From Alphaproteobacteria bacterium (GTDB lineage Bacteria > Pseudomonadota > Alphaproteobacteria > Micavibrionales > Micavibrionaceae): a stretch of DNA of 10,421 nucleotides. The stretch spans positions 1 to 10,421 of the forward strand of contig JAJFGT010000101.1 in NCBI GenBank assembly GCA_021776015.1. Reading direction: 5' to 3'. Below the pieces are notes generated by a model. That model was given only the letters and a program-made list of their open reading frames with translations. It searched no databases and had not been told where the DNA came from. The first letter of the stretch is position 1, and each line of letters starts with the position of its first letter. Below, piece by piece: positions 1 through 7,858 of the stretch. Both the position numbers and the translations under genes were made by a program.

Positions 1-554
1 TTTTATCTTTTGCCCCTCCTGTACCTTCACCTGAAGCGTCTCTTTTACAAACGATGCAAGCTCCAAATGTTTTAGGAACTCATCAGGCAGGGCAAATGAA
101 TCAGGCGACACAAACTATGGTGGCTGTTATACACAAAGCAACCGGTGTTGAAAAAGGTAAAGGGATGGAGCAAAAGCTTTCTGTTCTTCTTGATCCACCT
201 GATTTGGGACGTGTAAAGGCTGATATCGCCATGGACTCTCAAAATAAGCTTAAGGTCGCATTGGTTACAGAAAAAGAATCCACCTATATGCTTTTACAAA
301 GAGATTCACGAATGTTAGAGCAGGCCCTTCAAAATTTAGGGTTGGATATTGAATCTGGAGATATTGATTTATCATTTTCTGGAGGAGAATTCTTCTTTGA
401 TCAGTCAAATAAAGAAGGTGTTTTAGAGGCTCATATCCATCAAGGAGAGTCCTCTGAACATCAAGACGGTGAGGATGAGTCTACGATTCAGACTCATGTC
501 GATCTTTACCAAGACCCTTATTCAGGGGCATGGCATTACAATATTGTTGTTTAA
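1..554 (+). CDS. fliK: Flagellar hook-length control protein FliK, C-terminal part (5' end outside window)
   Basis: The frame is open from position 3 and continues into a C-terminal FliK (Flg_hook) domain, so the ATG at 54 is probably internal and the true start lies to the left. The domain covers roughly positions 160-370 and shows the family pattern: a leucine-rich strand followed by DPPDLGRV (equivalent to the usual PEELGRV), alternating hydrophobic residues, a glutamate-rich stretch, then a helix reading LLQRDSRMLEQALQNLGLDI. An acidic, His/Gln-rich tail of about 60 residues follows. In the family, FliK measures hook length and switches the flagellar export gate from hook to filament substrates; its C-terminal domain contacts FlhB. 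The part left of the domain is Pro/Gln/Thr-rich, as is usual for the poorly conserved FliK N-terminus. The assignment rests on the domain pattern; other flagellar genes would be expected to the left. Confidence 0.85.
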   Translation, partial: LSFAPPVPSPEASLLQTMQAPNVLGTHQAGQMNQATQTMVAVIHKATGVEKGKGMEQKLSVLLDPPDLGRVKADIAMDSQNKLKVALVTEKESTYMLLQRDSRMLEQALQNLGLDIESGDIDLSFSGGEFFFDQSNKEGVLEAHIHQGESSEHQDGEDESTIQTHVDLYQDPYSGAWHYNIVV

Positions 555-558
555 TAAT

Positions 559-822
559 CTAGCTGGCAGTAAGTGAAAGTAAGCCTGAGTTTTGGCCTGC
601 GTAATCTCTAGGGATAGAGGGTTCTTTAGGTGCCTGATTTCTTACCAATGAGACGACAGTAGTTACTTTAGGAATTTCAGATGGTAAGAAAAAATGAGGT
701 CTGAGTGTTGATCCTGTTGCCGTATCATAATGTCTTATATCTTTTTCTGATTCCTTATAGGCGCGTTTGTGAGCCTGGTGTTTTTCTTCTGGTGTCATTT
801 TAAAAAGTTCCCTCTTTATCAT
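559..822 (-). CDS. Small hypothetical protein, convergent with fliK
   Basis: An open frame of about 87 codons ends in TAG only 4 bp from the fliK stop, so the two genes meet tail to tail. The start at 822 (MIKRELFKM) is preferred because AAGGT lies 5 bases upstream. Alternatives are the ATG at 843 (94 residues, only an A-rich leader) and the ATG at 798 (MTPEEKHQ, with GAGGG about 11 bases upstream). The N-terminal third is charged and probably helical, rich in Lys, Glu and His. The rest is Ser/Thr/Pro-rich with few long hydrophobic runs. I see no membrane segment, signal peptide or known motif and do not recognise the family. The lack of overlap with another gene and the reasonable ribosome site argue for a real gene; the short length and lack of homology I can name argue against. 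It is on the opposite strand to fliK, so a flagellar role is not implied. Confidence 0.5.
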   Translation of the reverse strand: MIKRELFKMTPEEKHQAHKRAYKESEKDIRHYDTATGSTLRPHFFLPSEIPKVTTVVSLVRNQAPKEPSIPRDYAGQNSGLLSLTAS

Positions 823-867
823 TGTTACCTTGCATTTAAGCATTTTCTTTTTTAATAAGATAATCGC

Positions 868-881
868 ATATTACATAATAT
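868..881. repeat. Short AT-rich inverted repeat upstream of the small minus-strand gene
   Basis: Six-base arms ATATTA and TAATAT are separated by CA. The repeat lies about 45-60 bp upstream of the minus-strand start at 822. On the minus strand it sits next to TAGAAT, a five-of-six match to a -10 box, but I see no convincing -35. In such AT-rich DNA this may be chance. Confidence 0.25.
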
Positions 882-920
882 TCTAAAAAAATCTACAAAA
901 AAATGAATAGGGGTTTTTAT

Positions 921-936
921 CTTATTTTAAAATAAG
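921..936. promoter_or_regulatory. Perfect 16-bp palindrome CTTATTTTAAAATAAG, possible operator
   Basis: The two eight-base halves CTTATTTT and AAAATAAG are exact reverse complements with no spacer. The site lies in the AT-rich intergenic region between two divergent genes, about 100 bp upstream of the small minus-strand gene and about 150 bp upstream of the acetyltransferase gene. A spacer-less palindrome of this length is what a dimeric repressor site looks like. It is a poor terminator candidate because it has no loop or GC content. No regulator gene is visible in the window, so the role is inference. Confidence 0.35.
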
Positions 937-969
937 TTTCCAGAATTATTTTTTGTCACCAAATCTAAC

Positions 970-987
970 TTGACATATTTTTATAAT
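970..987 (+). promoter_or_regulatory. Promoter-like hexamers upstream of the acetyltransferase gene
   Basis: A perfect TTGACA occurs at 970-975 and a perfect TATAAT at 982-987, but only 6 bases separate them, so they cannot form one sigma-70 promoter. With 17-base spacing, TTGACA would point to CAGGTT, a poor -10. TATAAT would pair with TTGTCA at 953-958 only across a 23-base gap. One of the two may belong to a real promoter for the gene at 1083; the sequence alone does not decide which. Confidence 0.2.
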
Positions 988-1082
988 TGAGTCAGGTTAT
1001 GTATTACAAGACATAGTTTGAGAATAAAATCTTTAGCAGTGCTTTCTATGCTCTTTATGAAATGTTTAAAGGAAAAAATAGG

Positions 1083-1595
1083 ATGAAAATTAGAAATGCA
1101 CAACTTTCTGACGCATTTAAAATTGCACAAATCCATATTGCATCATGGCGTAGTGCTTATAAAGGAATGGTTCCAGATGATTATCTTGATAAGCTCTCTG
1201 TGGAGAAGAGAAAAAGAGGATGGGAAGAAATTATAAATGGTCTTGATGCTTCAGGGCAATGTCTTATCGTCGCAGAAGATAAAGGTGAGATTGTCAGTTT
1301 TATAAGTGCAGGAGCAGCCCGTAAATATAATCTTGAATTTGATGGAGAACTTTATGCCATTTATAGTGATCCAGCGTATTACGGTCATGGTGCTGGAACG
1401 ATATTGTTTGAAAAATGCACAGATTATTTGAAACAAGAAGGTTTTTCCAATTTTTATTGTTGGGTATTAGAAGATAACAAGATCGGTAGACGTTTTTATG
1501 AACGCATAGGTGGTGAAATCGTGGGAAATCAAAAAGAAACTGTTGAAATAGCAGGAAAGAAATTACAAGAAGTAATGTATGGATGGACGCTATAG
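1083..1595 (+). CDS. GNAT-family N-acetyltransferase
   Basis: A 170-residue protein covering one full GCN5-related N-acetyltransferase domain. The N-terminal strand MKIRNAQLSDA and helix with HIASWRSAY are typical of this family. Motif A is at residues 90-120: LYAIYSDP, then YYGHGAG as the acetyl-CoA pyrophosphate loop (family consensus Q/R-x-x-G-x-G/A), then the helix ILFEKCTDYL. Motif B is at 126-145: CWVLEDNKIGRRFYERIGGE, matching the usual WVLE-N-AR-FYE-G pattern. The start at 1083 is chosen over the in-frame ATG at 1062 because AAAGGA lies 9 bases upstream of it, and the shorter form begins where the fold begins. The enzyme transfers an acetyl group from acetyl-CoA to an amine; the acceptor (antibiotic, polyamine, amino acid or protein) cannot be read from the sequence. 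It stands alone on its strand, so the context gives no substrate hint. Confidence 0.85.
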   Translation: MKIRNAQLSDAFKIAQIHIASWRSAYKGMVPDDYLDKLSVEKRKRGWEEIINGLDASGQCLIVAEDKGEIVSFISAGAARKYNLEFDGELYAIYSDPAYYGHGAGTILFEKCTDYLKQEGFSNFYCWVLEDNKIGRRFYERIGGEIVGNQKETVEIAGKKLQEVMYGWTL

Positions 1596-1692
1596 CATAA
1601 TTAGTCATAGTCGAGTATCAATGAAATTCGAGACCGTACATCTTGAATATATCGTATGATAAGAGGTGTTTTGGTTTTAATGCTTTTTTGTG

Positions 1693-1723
1693 GGAATAAA
1701 ATCATAAACAATAATTTTATTCC
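1693..1723. terminator. Perfect 10-bp inverted repeat between convergent genes, possible bidirectional terminator
   Basis: Arms GGAATAAAAT (1693-1702) and ATTTTATTCC (1714-1723) are exact reverse complements around an 11-base loop. The hairpin lies between the 3' ends of the acetyltransferase gene and the minus-strand TPR gene, where a shared terminator is expected. The stem is AT-rich and weak. On the plus strand a T5 run comes only about 12 bases after the stem, and on the minus strand no T run follows, so it is not a textbook intrinsic terminator. A self-complementary GTACGTAC (1724-1731) directly abuts it. Confidence 0.4.
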
Positions 1724-1738
1724 GTACGTACTATCTTT

Positions 1739-4693
1739 TTATAGATTTTTATAGCTTTCTAGAAATCCTTTAAAAATACTGATTTCAGAGATCATGTTTT
1801 CAAGAGTTTTACGATCAGAAAGGGCAATGTTCTTATGGGGACGTGTAATAACATCAAACTCATTGGCTTTGCTTGTTCCTTGCATCGCGTTATTAAAACG
1901 ATCGCGACTGTTGTTTAAAACATAGCGATTGCCTGATAGCGCTAATGTAATTGACCAATTGAGAATAAGGTCCCTATGTTCATCACTTAAGGGGCGTTGA
2001 AGATTGATATTTTCACGATTAATAAGCTCTTCTAATGCATCAGACGCATCCTGCCAGCGTTCTGCTTTCCATGCGATATCAGCACGCATTTTTAAAACTT
2101 GTTTATTTTGATGAAGACGAGAAAGAGTCACAAGAGCATTGTCTGGCTGTTTGAGCAGAGAGTAAGCATAAGCTTTTAGGAGTTCAATATCATATTGAAA
2201 GCCAGTGATACGATCTGAATCTTGTTTCGTATTTTTTTTATTTTTTAAATATGGAGCTAGAAAATTTTTGGCTTTAGAAAGGCTTTGGAGCGCGAGAGAT
2301 GGTTTATTGTCTGTTAGCTCAATACTGGCAAGACGAAGAGCAATCTTAACGCCTTCTAGCCCTGTGAGTTCATCGTCAATTTGATCTCTAAGGAGCGTTG
2401 CTGCTCGCCCAAGAAGATCAATGTCCACGAGACGGTTTGCGAGGTTTTGGATTAGAGTAAAGCCTTCTTCTCCCGCTGGAGAAAGCTCTGAAAACTGTTC
2501 ATAGAGTGTAATGGCATCTATCGGATCCAGATCGTTTATGACATCGGTTGTTAAAAGATTTCGGAAGATAGTGTCCATGTAAGCAGCAATTTCTTTTGCT
2601 AATTCAGGGTCTGGAGAACGGCTGGCGGCCTTCCGAAGAATAGTAAGGCCATGAATATAATCTTTATTATTTATATATGCTTTTCCAAGTAGGTAATTAA
2701 TCCGAGTTTCGAGATCATCTCCTCTCCACGCATATCTTAAACGTTCCAGACGATCAATGGCTTCTTCTGGAGAAATTTTATTCTCTTCATGCAAAAGACG
2801 TGTCAAAGCAAGTCCTGCTTTTGCACGATAGAGATCATCTTTTCCTTTTGTTAAAGGTTTCCAAAATGAAATAGCTTTTTCTATATCTTTGTTTTGACGC
2901 GCGAGTTCACCATATAAGTAGTTAAGTGTCGCAATATCGGGAGGTAAGAGTTTTTCTTCATGCTGTGCAGCAAGATTTAGCATATCCTCTCCATCGTTAA
3001 TGCGTCCTTGTCTGAGAACAATTTCAGCAAGGACAAGCGCTATTTTATGTTGAAGAGGAAAGGGGTAAAGACTTGTGATTCCTATGTTGGGAGGAAGATG
3101 GTCTTTGGCTTGATTCCAATCTTCTAATCCAGCCAATGTATACGCCTGCCATAGCTTAATTTCATCAAATGAATCCAATAGAGGAGATTTAAAATCTTCA
3201 AAGGCCGAAGCATAATGTCCACTTAAGGCGTGCACAGCACCTCTTACAGCAATAAATTCAGGGCTCTGTACAATTTCAGGGTTCAGCTCCTCTACAATAT
3301 TAAGAAGCCCCATGGCCTCTGGTGTTCTGTCATGGGAGAGCAAAAACCTTGCGAGATGTATTAAGTCTTCAATACGATTTTCTAGTGTTTCTCCTGAAAT
3401 TTTTGAAAGAATAAGGCGTTCATAATTAAGGAGCTCTTTTCCTCCCTCTTGTTGCCATTTACCAAATTGAAAAATCCGTTTCATGTCTTCATAATTGCTT
3501 AAAGACGGTGGAGGTTCTTCTGTATTCGACGTATTAGATGCGTGTTGAGAATATTGCTCTGATGATAGAGGTAAAAGGTCAGATTCAGAAGAAACGTGAA
3601 GGCCGGAGTTTCTGGATATTAGGACATTCTCTGGTGAGATGGATGTTTTTAGATCATCAACTTTAGGAATAAACGCAAAACCTACGAAGGAAGGAAGTGT
3701 AAGTAATTCGATGTAATCGGTTTGATAATTTAGAGGCTTCCCAATGGTTTCTGTTGTGACGACGGTAATCTTATCTTTAAAATCAGGGTCTTTGATCTTA
3801 ATAATACGTTTAGCAAATAAGTCTCTCCATGCTAATAGCTGTTTGGAATCTTGATTTATTGAGGTAAGAACTTGACCTTCTTTTATCTTTTTAGCGTCAG
3901 GTGTCAAAATTAATCTCCAAACAAGTCCTCCGCCTTCTGCATAAAAGTGGAGAGGAGATTTCGTTGAGGGAAGTTTTGTTCGAAAAGCTGTTGCTTGAGG
4001 AAGCTCAATGCGTTCAAAAGGAGAAAATAAATCTTGTTGTTGTCCTTGAATTTGAGGCGAGATCAAAAAGTCAGGCTTATCGATGACCAGCCATAGATAA
4101 TTTTGACGGGTGAAGGCTGCTAGCGTTATGTTTTCAACGGTTGTAATTTGAACAACATGATCCTCTGTGATAGATACTTTTGAGGGGTCCTCTGCCTTTA
4201 TTTGTTCAACAGGGGGTACAGTAACAGGGGCGGCTTGAACTGTTTTTTCTGTAATAGAAATGGTCTTTATTTTTTTCTTAGAAGAATTAGAGGATGGCGA
4301 GGCTTTTCCATGGACATCAATAATAATTTTTTGCCCTATTTTGAAGTGTCTCAATGTGGCTGAAGGGGTTAGCTTCAGAGTCATAGTTTGAGGCGTATCA
4401 ATAGAGGTTTCAGAAATTCTAGAAAGAGATATAGGCTCTGTCGTATCAAATGAATCTTTTAGAAGTTCAAATTTATAGGTGTCAGAGCTAGATTGTTTGA
4501 GTGTATAGGCAACATCTTGTGTTGATTCAATAATAATACGAGATGAATTTTCTTTCTCATAAGCTCTAAGCGTTGCACCCCATGCCGTGTTTGCAGATAA
4601 AATGATAATCCAGAGAACACTTGTCACACTTAGGCTTACTATAAGCCTAAGAAAAAATGTTTTTTGGATTTGATCATGCACAGAATAATTCAT
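1739..4693 (-). CDS. Large secreted protein: beta-rich N-terminal region followed by a TPR-like helical repeat domain
   Basis: About 984 residues from the ATG at 4693. The frame opens further upstream to a GTG at 4750, but no ribosome site supports either start, and the ATG places a signal peptide at the terminus: charged start, hydrophobic run LIVSLSVTSVLWIIIL, and a likely cut after AWG (residues 37-39). Residues about 42-130 resemble an AMIN-like beta domain (RIIIESTQDVAYTL, then RHFKIGQKIIIDV). A Ser/Lys/Pro linker and a second beta-rich segment with LWLVIDKP follow, up to about 345. After a Ser/Glu/Pro linker, residues about 440-950 are a run of helical pairs of TPR type, for example HLARFLLSHDRTPEAMGLLN, LYGELARQNKDIEKAISFW and LLGKAYINNKDYIHGLTIL. 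It should act in the periplasm or at the envelope as a scaffold. It is last in the PBP1A-AlgH block, which suggests a cell-wall link, but the function is unknown. Confidence 0.8.
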   Translation of the reverse strand: MNYSVHDQIQKTFFLRLIVSLSVTSVLWIIILSANTAWGATLRAYEKENSSRIIIESTQDVAYTLKQSSSDTYKFELLKDSFDTTEPISLSRISETSIDTPQTMTLKLTPSATLRHFKIGQKIIIDVHGKASPSSNSSKKKIKTISITEKTVQAAPVTVPPVEQIKAEDPSKVSITEDHVVQITTVENITLAAFTRQNYLWLVIDKPDFLISPQIQGQQQDLFSPFERIELPQATAFRTKLPSTKSPLHFYAEGGGLVWRLILTPDAKKIKEGQVLTSINQDSKQLLAWRDLFAKRIIKIKDPDFKDKITVVTTETIGKPLNYQTDYIELLTLPSFVGFAFIPKVDDLKTSISPENVLISRNSGLHVSSESDLLPLSSEQYSQHASNTSNTEEPPPSLSNYEDMKRIFQFGKWQQEGGKELLNYERLILSKISGETLENRIEDLIHLARFLLSHDRTPEAMGLLNIVEELNPEIVQSPEFIAVRGAVHALSGHYASAFEDFKSPLLDSFDEIKLWQAYTLAGLEDWNQAKDHLPPNIGITSLYPFPLQHKIALVLAEIVLRQGRINDGEDMLNLAAQHEEKLLPPDIATLNYLYGELARQNKDIEKAISFWKPLTKGKDDLYRAKAGLALTRLLHEENKISPEEAIDRLERLRYAWRGDDLETRINYLLGKAYINNKDYIHGLTILRKAASRSPDPELAKEIAAYMDTIFRNLLTTDVINDLDPIDAITLYEQFSELSPAGEEGFTLIQNLANRLVDIDLLGRAATLLRDQIDDELTGLEGVKIALRLASIELTDNKPSLALQSLSKAKNFLAPYLKNKKNTKQDSDRITGFQYDIELLKAYAYSLLKQPDNALVTLSRLHQNKQVLKMRADIAWKAERWQDASDALEELINRENINLQRPLSDEHRDLILNWSITLALSGNRYVLNNSRDRFNNAMQGTSKANEFDVITRPHKNIALSDRKTLENMISEISIFKGFLESYKNL

Positions 4694-4766
4694 CTCATGA
4701 GAGTGCCATACAAGTGATACGAGCTCAAGGAGTCTACACGTAGAACTCACTGTTTTATATTAGAAT

Positions 4767-5354
4767 CTATGCCTGTCCAGCAGGGCTAACTAATATACTG
4801 GGATTTACACCTAAGTGCACCATAGAATCATTCCATAATTTATTGGACTCTGTTTCGAAGATAAGTTCTTGGGTCGCCTCGACTGTGAGCCATGCATTGT
4901 CTTTAATCTCTTGCTCTAATTGTCCAGCCCCCCATCCTACATATCCTAGTATAAATAAAATATCCTTAGGGAGATCTGCTTCTTTTTTTGTTAAAGATTC
5001 GAGGATATCTATCGTCCCTGATATGGCAAATTTGGATCCTACTCGTGTACTGTCTTTTTGGCTATGGGCATTAGAATGGAGTAAAAATCCTCGTTCTGGT
5101 TGCACAGGTCCCCCCATATAAACAGGAAGTTTAATCTGAATATCTTCTGAGGGCTTGATCTGAAGTTGAGATAATAAATCAGTTAAATCTAAATCAGCGA
5201 GAGGTTTGTTAATAACGAGTCCCATTGCACCATTTTGATCATGAACACAGACAATAATAACAGATTTATCAAAGCGTATATCTCCAATATGAGGGGTTGC
5301 CATCAATATGTTTCCAGCCAATGAGTGTTCTGTTGTTTGATCTCTTTCTCCCAT
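4767..5354 (-). CDS. YqgE/AlgH family protein
   Basis: A 195-residue protein covering the whole YqgE/AlgH (DUF179) family, the usual length. Family hallmarks visible in order: LAGNILMATPHIGDIRFDKSV (residues 12-32), NGAMGLVINKPL (41-52), VYMGGPVQPERGFLLHS (78-94), and LGYVGWGAGQLEQEI followed by WLTVEA (136-160). The ATG at 5354 is chosen because the conserved LAGNILMATP block begins before the next internal ATG (5303). AGGCGGG lies about 10 bases upstream, inside the end of the PBP1A gene, whose stop is only 2 bp away, so translational coupling is likely. AlgH was named as an alginate regulator in Pseudomonas, but the biochemical role of the family is not settled, and no alginate genes are seen here. 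The protein should be cytoplasmic: there is no signal peptide or membrane segment. Confidence 0.93.
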   Translation of the reverse strand: MGERDQTTEHSLAGNILMATPHIGDIRFDKSVIIVCVHDQNGAMGLVINKPLADLDLTDLLSQLQIKPSEDIQIKLPVYMGGPVQPERGFLLHSNAHSQKDSTRVGSKFAISGTIDILESLTKKEADLPKDILFILGYVGWGAGQLEQEIKDNAWLTVEATQELIFETESNKLWNDSMVHLGVNPSILVSPAGQA

Positions 5355-5356
5355 AT

Positions 5357-7858
5357 TTAGTATAGCCCGCCTGTTCCTGTTGGATTGTTTCTTTCTGTTT
5401 CTTTTGGATAGAGACGTTTAGTTGGTAAAGGCTGCTGAGGAGCGTAAGGTTCATAGGAAGGTGCATACGGGGAGGTTCTCTCATTCCCATATGGTTCAAA
5501 TACTTCTCCATTTTGTGACTCTATATAGTCCTCCAAATAGGGAGTTCCATAAGATTGCGCTGTATTTCCATCAATAATAAATGCTGAGCTTTCAGGATTT
5601 GTTCCTGGAATAAAAGCTTCCCAAATTCCATTCTCATCTAAAGGGCTAACACGCTGTCCTGTCTTAGGATTAACACGAATTTGACGCATTCCTTCTGGAA
5701 CACGGAAAGGTGTAGCAGGGGTGTCTTTCAGAGCTTCTTCCATGAAAGATTTAAAAATTGGAACCGCTAGAGAAGATCCTGTTTCTTTTTTACCTAATGT
5801 TGCCGGTTGATCAAAGCCTGTATAAACACCAACAACAAGATCAGGAGAAAATCCGATAAACCAAGCATCTCGAGACTCGTTTGTTGTTCCCGTTTTTCCA
5901 GCTAATGGTCGATTTAAGGAGGCTAAACGTCGTGCTGTGCCTCTTTCTACAACGCCCTCTAAGATCGAAACAATTTGATAAACATTTTGAGGGTTGCTGA
6001 CAGGAGGTCGCTGATCTGGAATATCGGGGACAGGTTGAAAATTCCATTGAGTTAAACCACCACATGCAGAGCAGGGGCGGTTGTCATGCTGAAAGATAGT
6101 TTCTCCGTATCTGTTTTGAATACGATCAATGAATGTAGGGGCAATTTTCTTCCCACCATTCACAAACATAGCGTAACCAGAGGTCATCTTGAGCAGCGTT
6201 GATTCTGCAGATCCTAATGAATTGGCAAGATGAGGCTTTAAATCAGGTGTCACACCAAAACGGGTGGCTGTTTCAACAACTTTTTCCATTCCAATATAGT
6301 GAGCAAGGCGGACTGTCATTAGATTCTTAGATTTTTCAATACCAACACGAAGAGGTGTAGGGCCATAATAGTTGTTTGCATAGTTTTTAGGGCTCCATAT
6401 ATGCCCAGGGCGGTCTTCATATTCAAAAGGGGCATCCAAAATACGTGTTGAAGGTGTGAGTCCTTCTTCTAGAGCCGCTAGATAGACAAAAGGTTTAAAA
6501 GCAGAGCCCGGTTGACGATAGGCTTGGGTTGCACGATTATATTCGCTGTTGTCAAATGTCCAGCCACCTTGCATCGCTAAGACACGTCCAGTATGAGGGT
6601 CCATAACAATAATGGCGCCTTGTATTTTAGGAACCTGATGGAGAGCATAAATATTATGTTCTAAACTTTCGACTATAACGACATCACCCGATTTTAAAGG
6701 AGATGTGGCTTTTGCCCATTCTATATCATCACTACGAATTTCGCCTTTACCACCATCTTGAGTTTCTATTTTACCTGATTTGTTTTTAACCAAGGCTAGT
6801 TCCCAATGATCGAGCATCCCTTTTTGAATGGGGACATTAAGAAAATCTGTGGCATCAGAATTTTTTCTTAAAGCGCCTTTCCAACCATGTCGTCGATCAT
6901 AAGCTTGGAGACCATTACGTAGAGCCTCCATTGCCAAATCTTGATAAAGAGGGTCTAGGCTTGTACGAATGGAGAGACCTTGTTTGTAGATGCTATCTTC
7001 TCCGTAAGATTCAATCATTTTACGACGGATTTCTTCGGAAAAATAAGAGGCTTCTACAATATGTTGTGTACTGCGTTTTCGTGTTTGAAGAGGTGTTGCT
7101 TTTGCGAGGGCAGCTTCACCTTTTATGATAAAACTTTCTTCTTCCATACGGTCGAGAACCCAGTTCCTTCGTGTTAGTGCCTTATCATAGTGTCTAACAG
7201 GGTGATAGTTATTCGGTGCTTTTGGAAGAGCCGCAAGATAGGCGGCTTCACTTATTGTGAGTTTATCGAGGGGTTTATTAAAGTAGTTTAAACCTGCAGC
7301 ACCTACGCCATAAGAACGATTCCCTAGAAAAATTTCATTAAGGTACAGTTCTAAAATTCTATCTTTTGAAAGCGCTTTATCCATGCGATATGCGATAAGA
7401 GCTTCACGAATTTTTCGTTCAAAAGATTGTTCATTGGTAAGTAGAAAGTTTTTAGCAACTTGTTGGGAGATTGTAGACGCCCCAACCATCCTCTTTTCTG
7501 ACCCATAATTTTTTAAATTAATGAGGACAGCACGCATGACAGCTTTGAAATCTATACCAGAATGTTTATAAAAGTTTTTATCTTCTGCTGCAATAAAGGC
7601 GTTTTTAACAAGATCTGGGATTTCTTCGATCGGAACGTAGATTCGTTGTTCTTGTGCGAATTCAGCAAGCAGACGTCCATCCCCTGCATGGACACGTGTT
7701 ACGACAGGGGGTTCGTAATCTTTTAAGAATGTATGGTCAGGAAGTCCCTGGCTGTAATGATGAAAAACTCCAATGATTAGGATAACCGCAAAGAGTAATC
7801 CTAAGAGTGCTAAAGAGACGCACCATAAAATGAATTTTCCTAGTATATTTTTAAACAT
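5357..7858 (-). CDS. mrcA: Penicillin-binding protein 1A (bifunctional peptidoglycan glycosyltransferase/transpeptidase)
   Basis: Class A PBP of about 833 residues that polymerises lipid II and cross-links stem peptides in the periplasm. From the ATG at 7858 it has a short cytoplasmic tail, one membrane anchor (about residues 9-32) and a glycosyltransferase domain with EDKNFYKHSGID (catalytic Glu 92), GASTISQQ (126-133), RKIREA (148-153) and KDRILELYLNEIFLG (165-179). An OB-fold-like insert follows. The transpeptidase carries SAFK (Ser 452, Lys 455), SKN (510-512) and KTGTT (Lys 655), all intact. A CSAC pair lies between the last two motifs. The C-terminal 50 residues are Pro/Tyr/Gln-rich. 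The frame opens to another ATG at 7954, adding 32 residues, but neither start has a clear ribosome site; the shorter form gives the usual PBP1A topology. It is the first gene of the minus-strand block. Confidence 0.95.
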   Translation of the reverse strand: MFKNILGKFILWCVSLALLGLLFAVILIIGVFHHYSQGLPDHTFLKDYEPPVVTRVHAGDGRLLAEFAQEQRIYVPIEEIPDLVKNAFIAAEDKNFYKHSGIDFKAVMRAVLINLKNYGSEKRMVGASTISQQVAKNFLLTNEQSFERKIREALIAYRMDKALSKDRILELYLNEIFLGNRSYGVGAAGLNYFNKPLDKLTISEAAYLAALPKAPNNYHPVRHYDKALTRRNWVLDRMEEESFIIKGEAALAKATPLQTRKRSTQHIVEASYFSEEIRRKMIESYGEDSIYKQGLSIRTSLDPLYQDLAMEALRNGLQAYDRRHGWKGALRKNSDATDFLNVPIQKGMLDHWELALVKNKSGKIETQDGGKGEIRSDDIEWAKATSPLKSGDVVIVESLEHNIYALHQVPKIQGAIIVMDPHTGRVLAMQGGWTFDNSEYNRATQAYRQPGSAFKPFVYLAALEEGLTPSTRILDAPFEYEDRPGHIWSPKNYANNYYGPTPLRVGIEKSKNLMTVRLAHYIGMEKVVETATRFGVTPDLKPHLANSLGSAESTLLKMTSGYAMFVNGGKKIAPTFIDRIQNRYGETIFQHDNRPCSACGGLTQWNFQPVPDIPDQRPPVSNPQNVYQIVSILEGVVERGTARRLASLNRPLAGKTGTTNESRDAWFIGFSPDLVVGVYTGFDQPATLGKKETGSSLAVPIFKSFMEEALKDTPATPFRVPEGMRQIRVNPKTGQRVSPLDENGIWEAFIPGTNPESSAFIIDGNTAQSYGTPYLEDYIESQNGEVFEPYGNERTSPYAPSYEPYAPQQPLPTKRLYPKETERNNPTGTGGLY

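Noticed and set aside
970..987. TTGACA and TATAAT read as one strong promoter
   Set aside because: The 6-base spacing is far from the 16-18 bases needed, so the pair is reported only as promoter-like elements.
1300..1608. A 102-codon minus-strand frame opposite the acetyltransferase
   Set aside because: It is antisense to a complete GNAT domain, has no ribosome site I could see, and its Leu/Phe/His-rich translation looks like a reverse-strand shadow.
4694..4750. GTG at 4750 as the start of the TPR protein
   Set aside because: It has no ribosome site and would put 19 extra residues before the signal peptide; the ATG at 4693 gives a normal secretion signal, although its ribosome site is also weak.
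5269..5511. An 80-codon minus-strand frame spanning the PBP1A/AlgH junction
   Set aside because: It is in another frame of the same strand across two well-supported genes and shows no motif.
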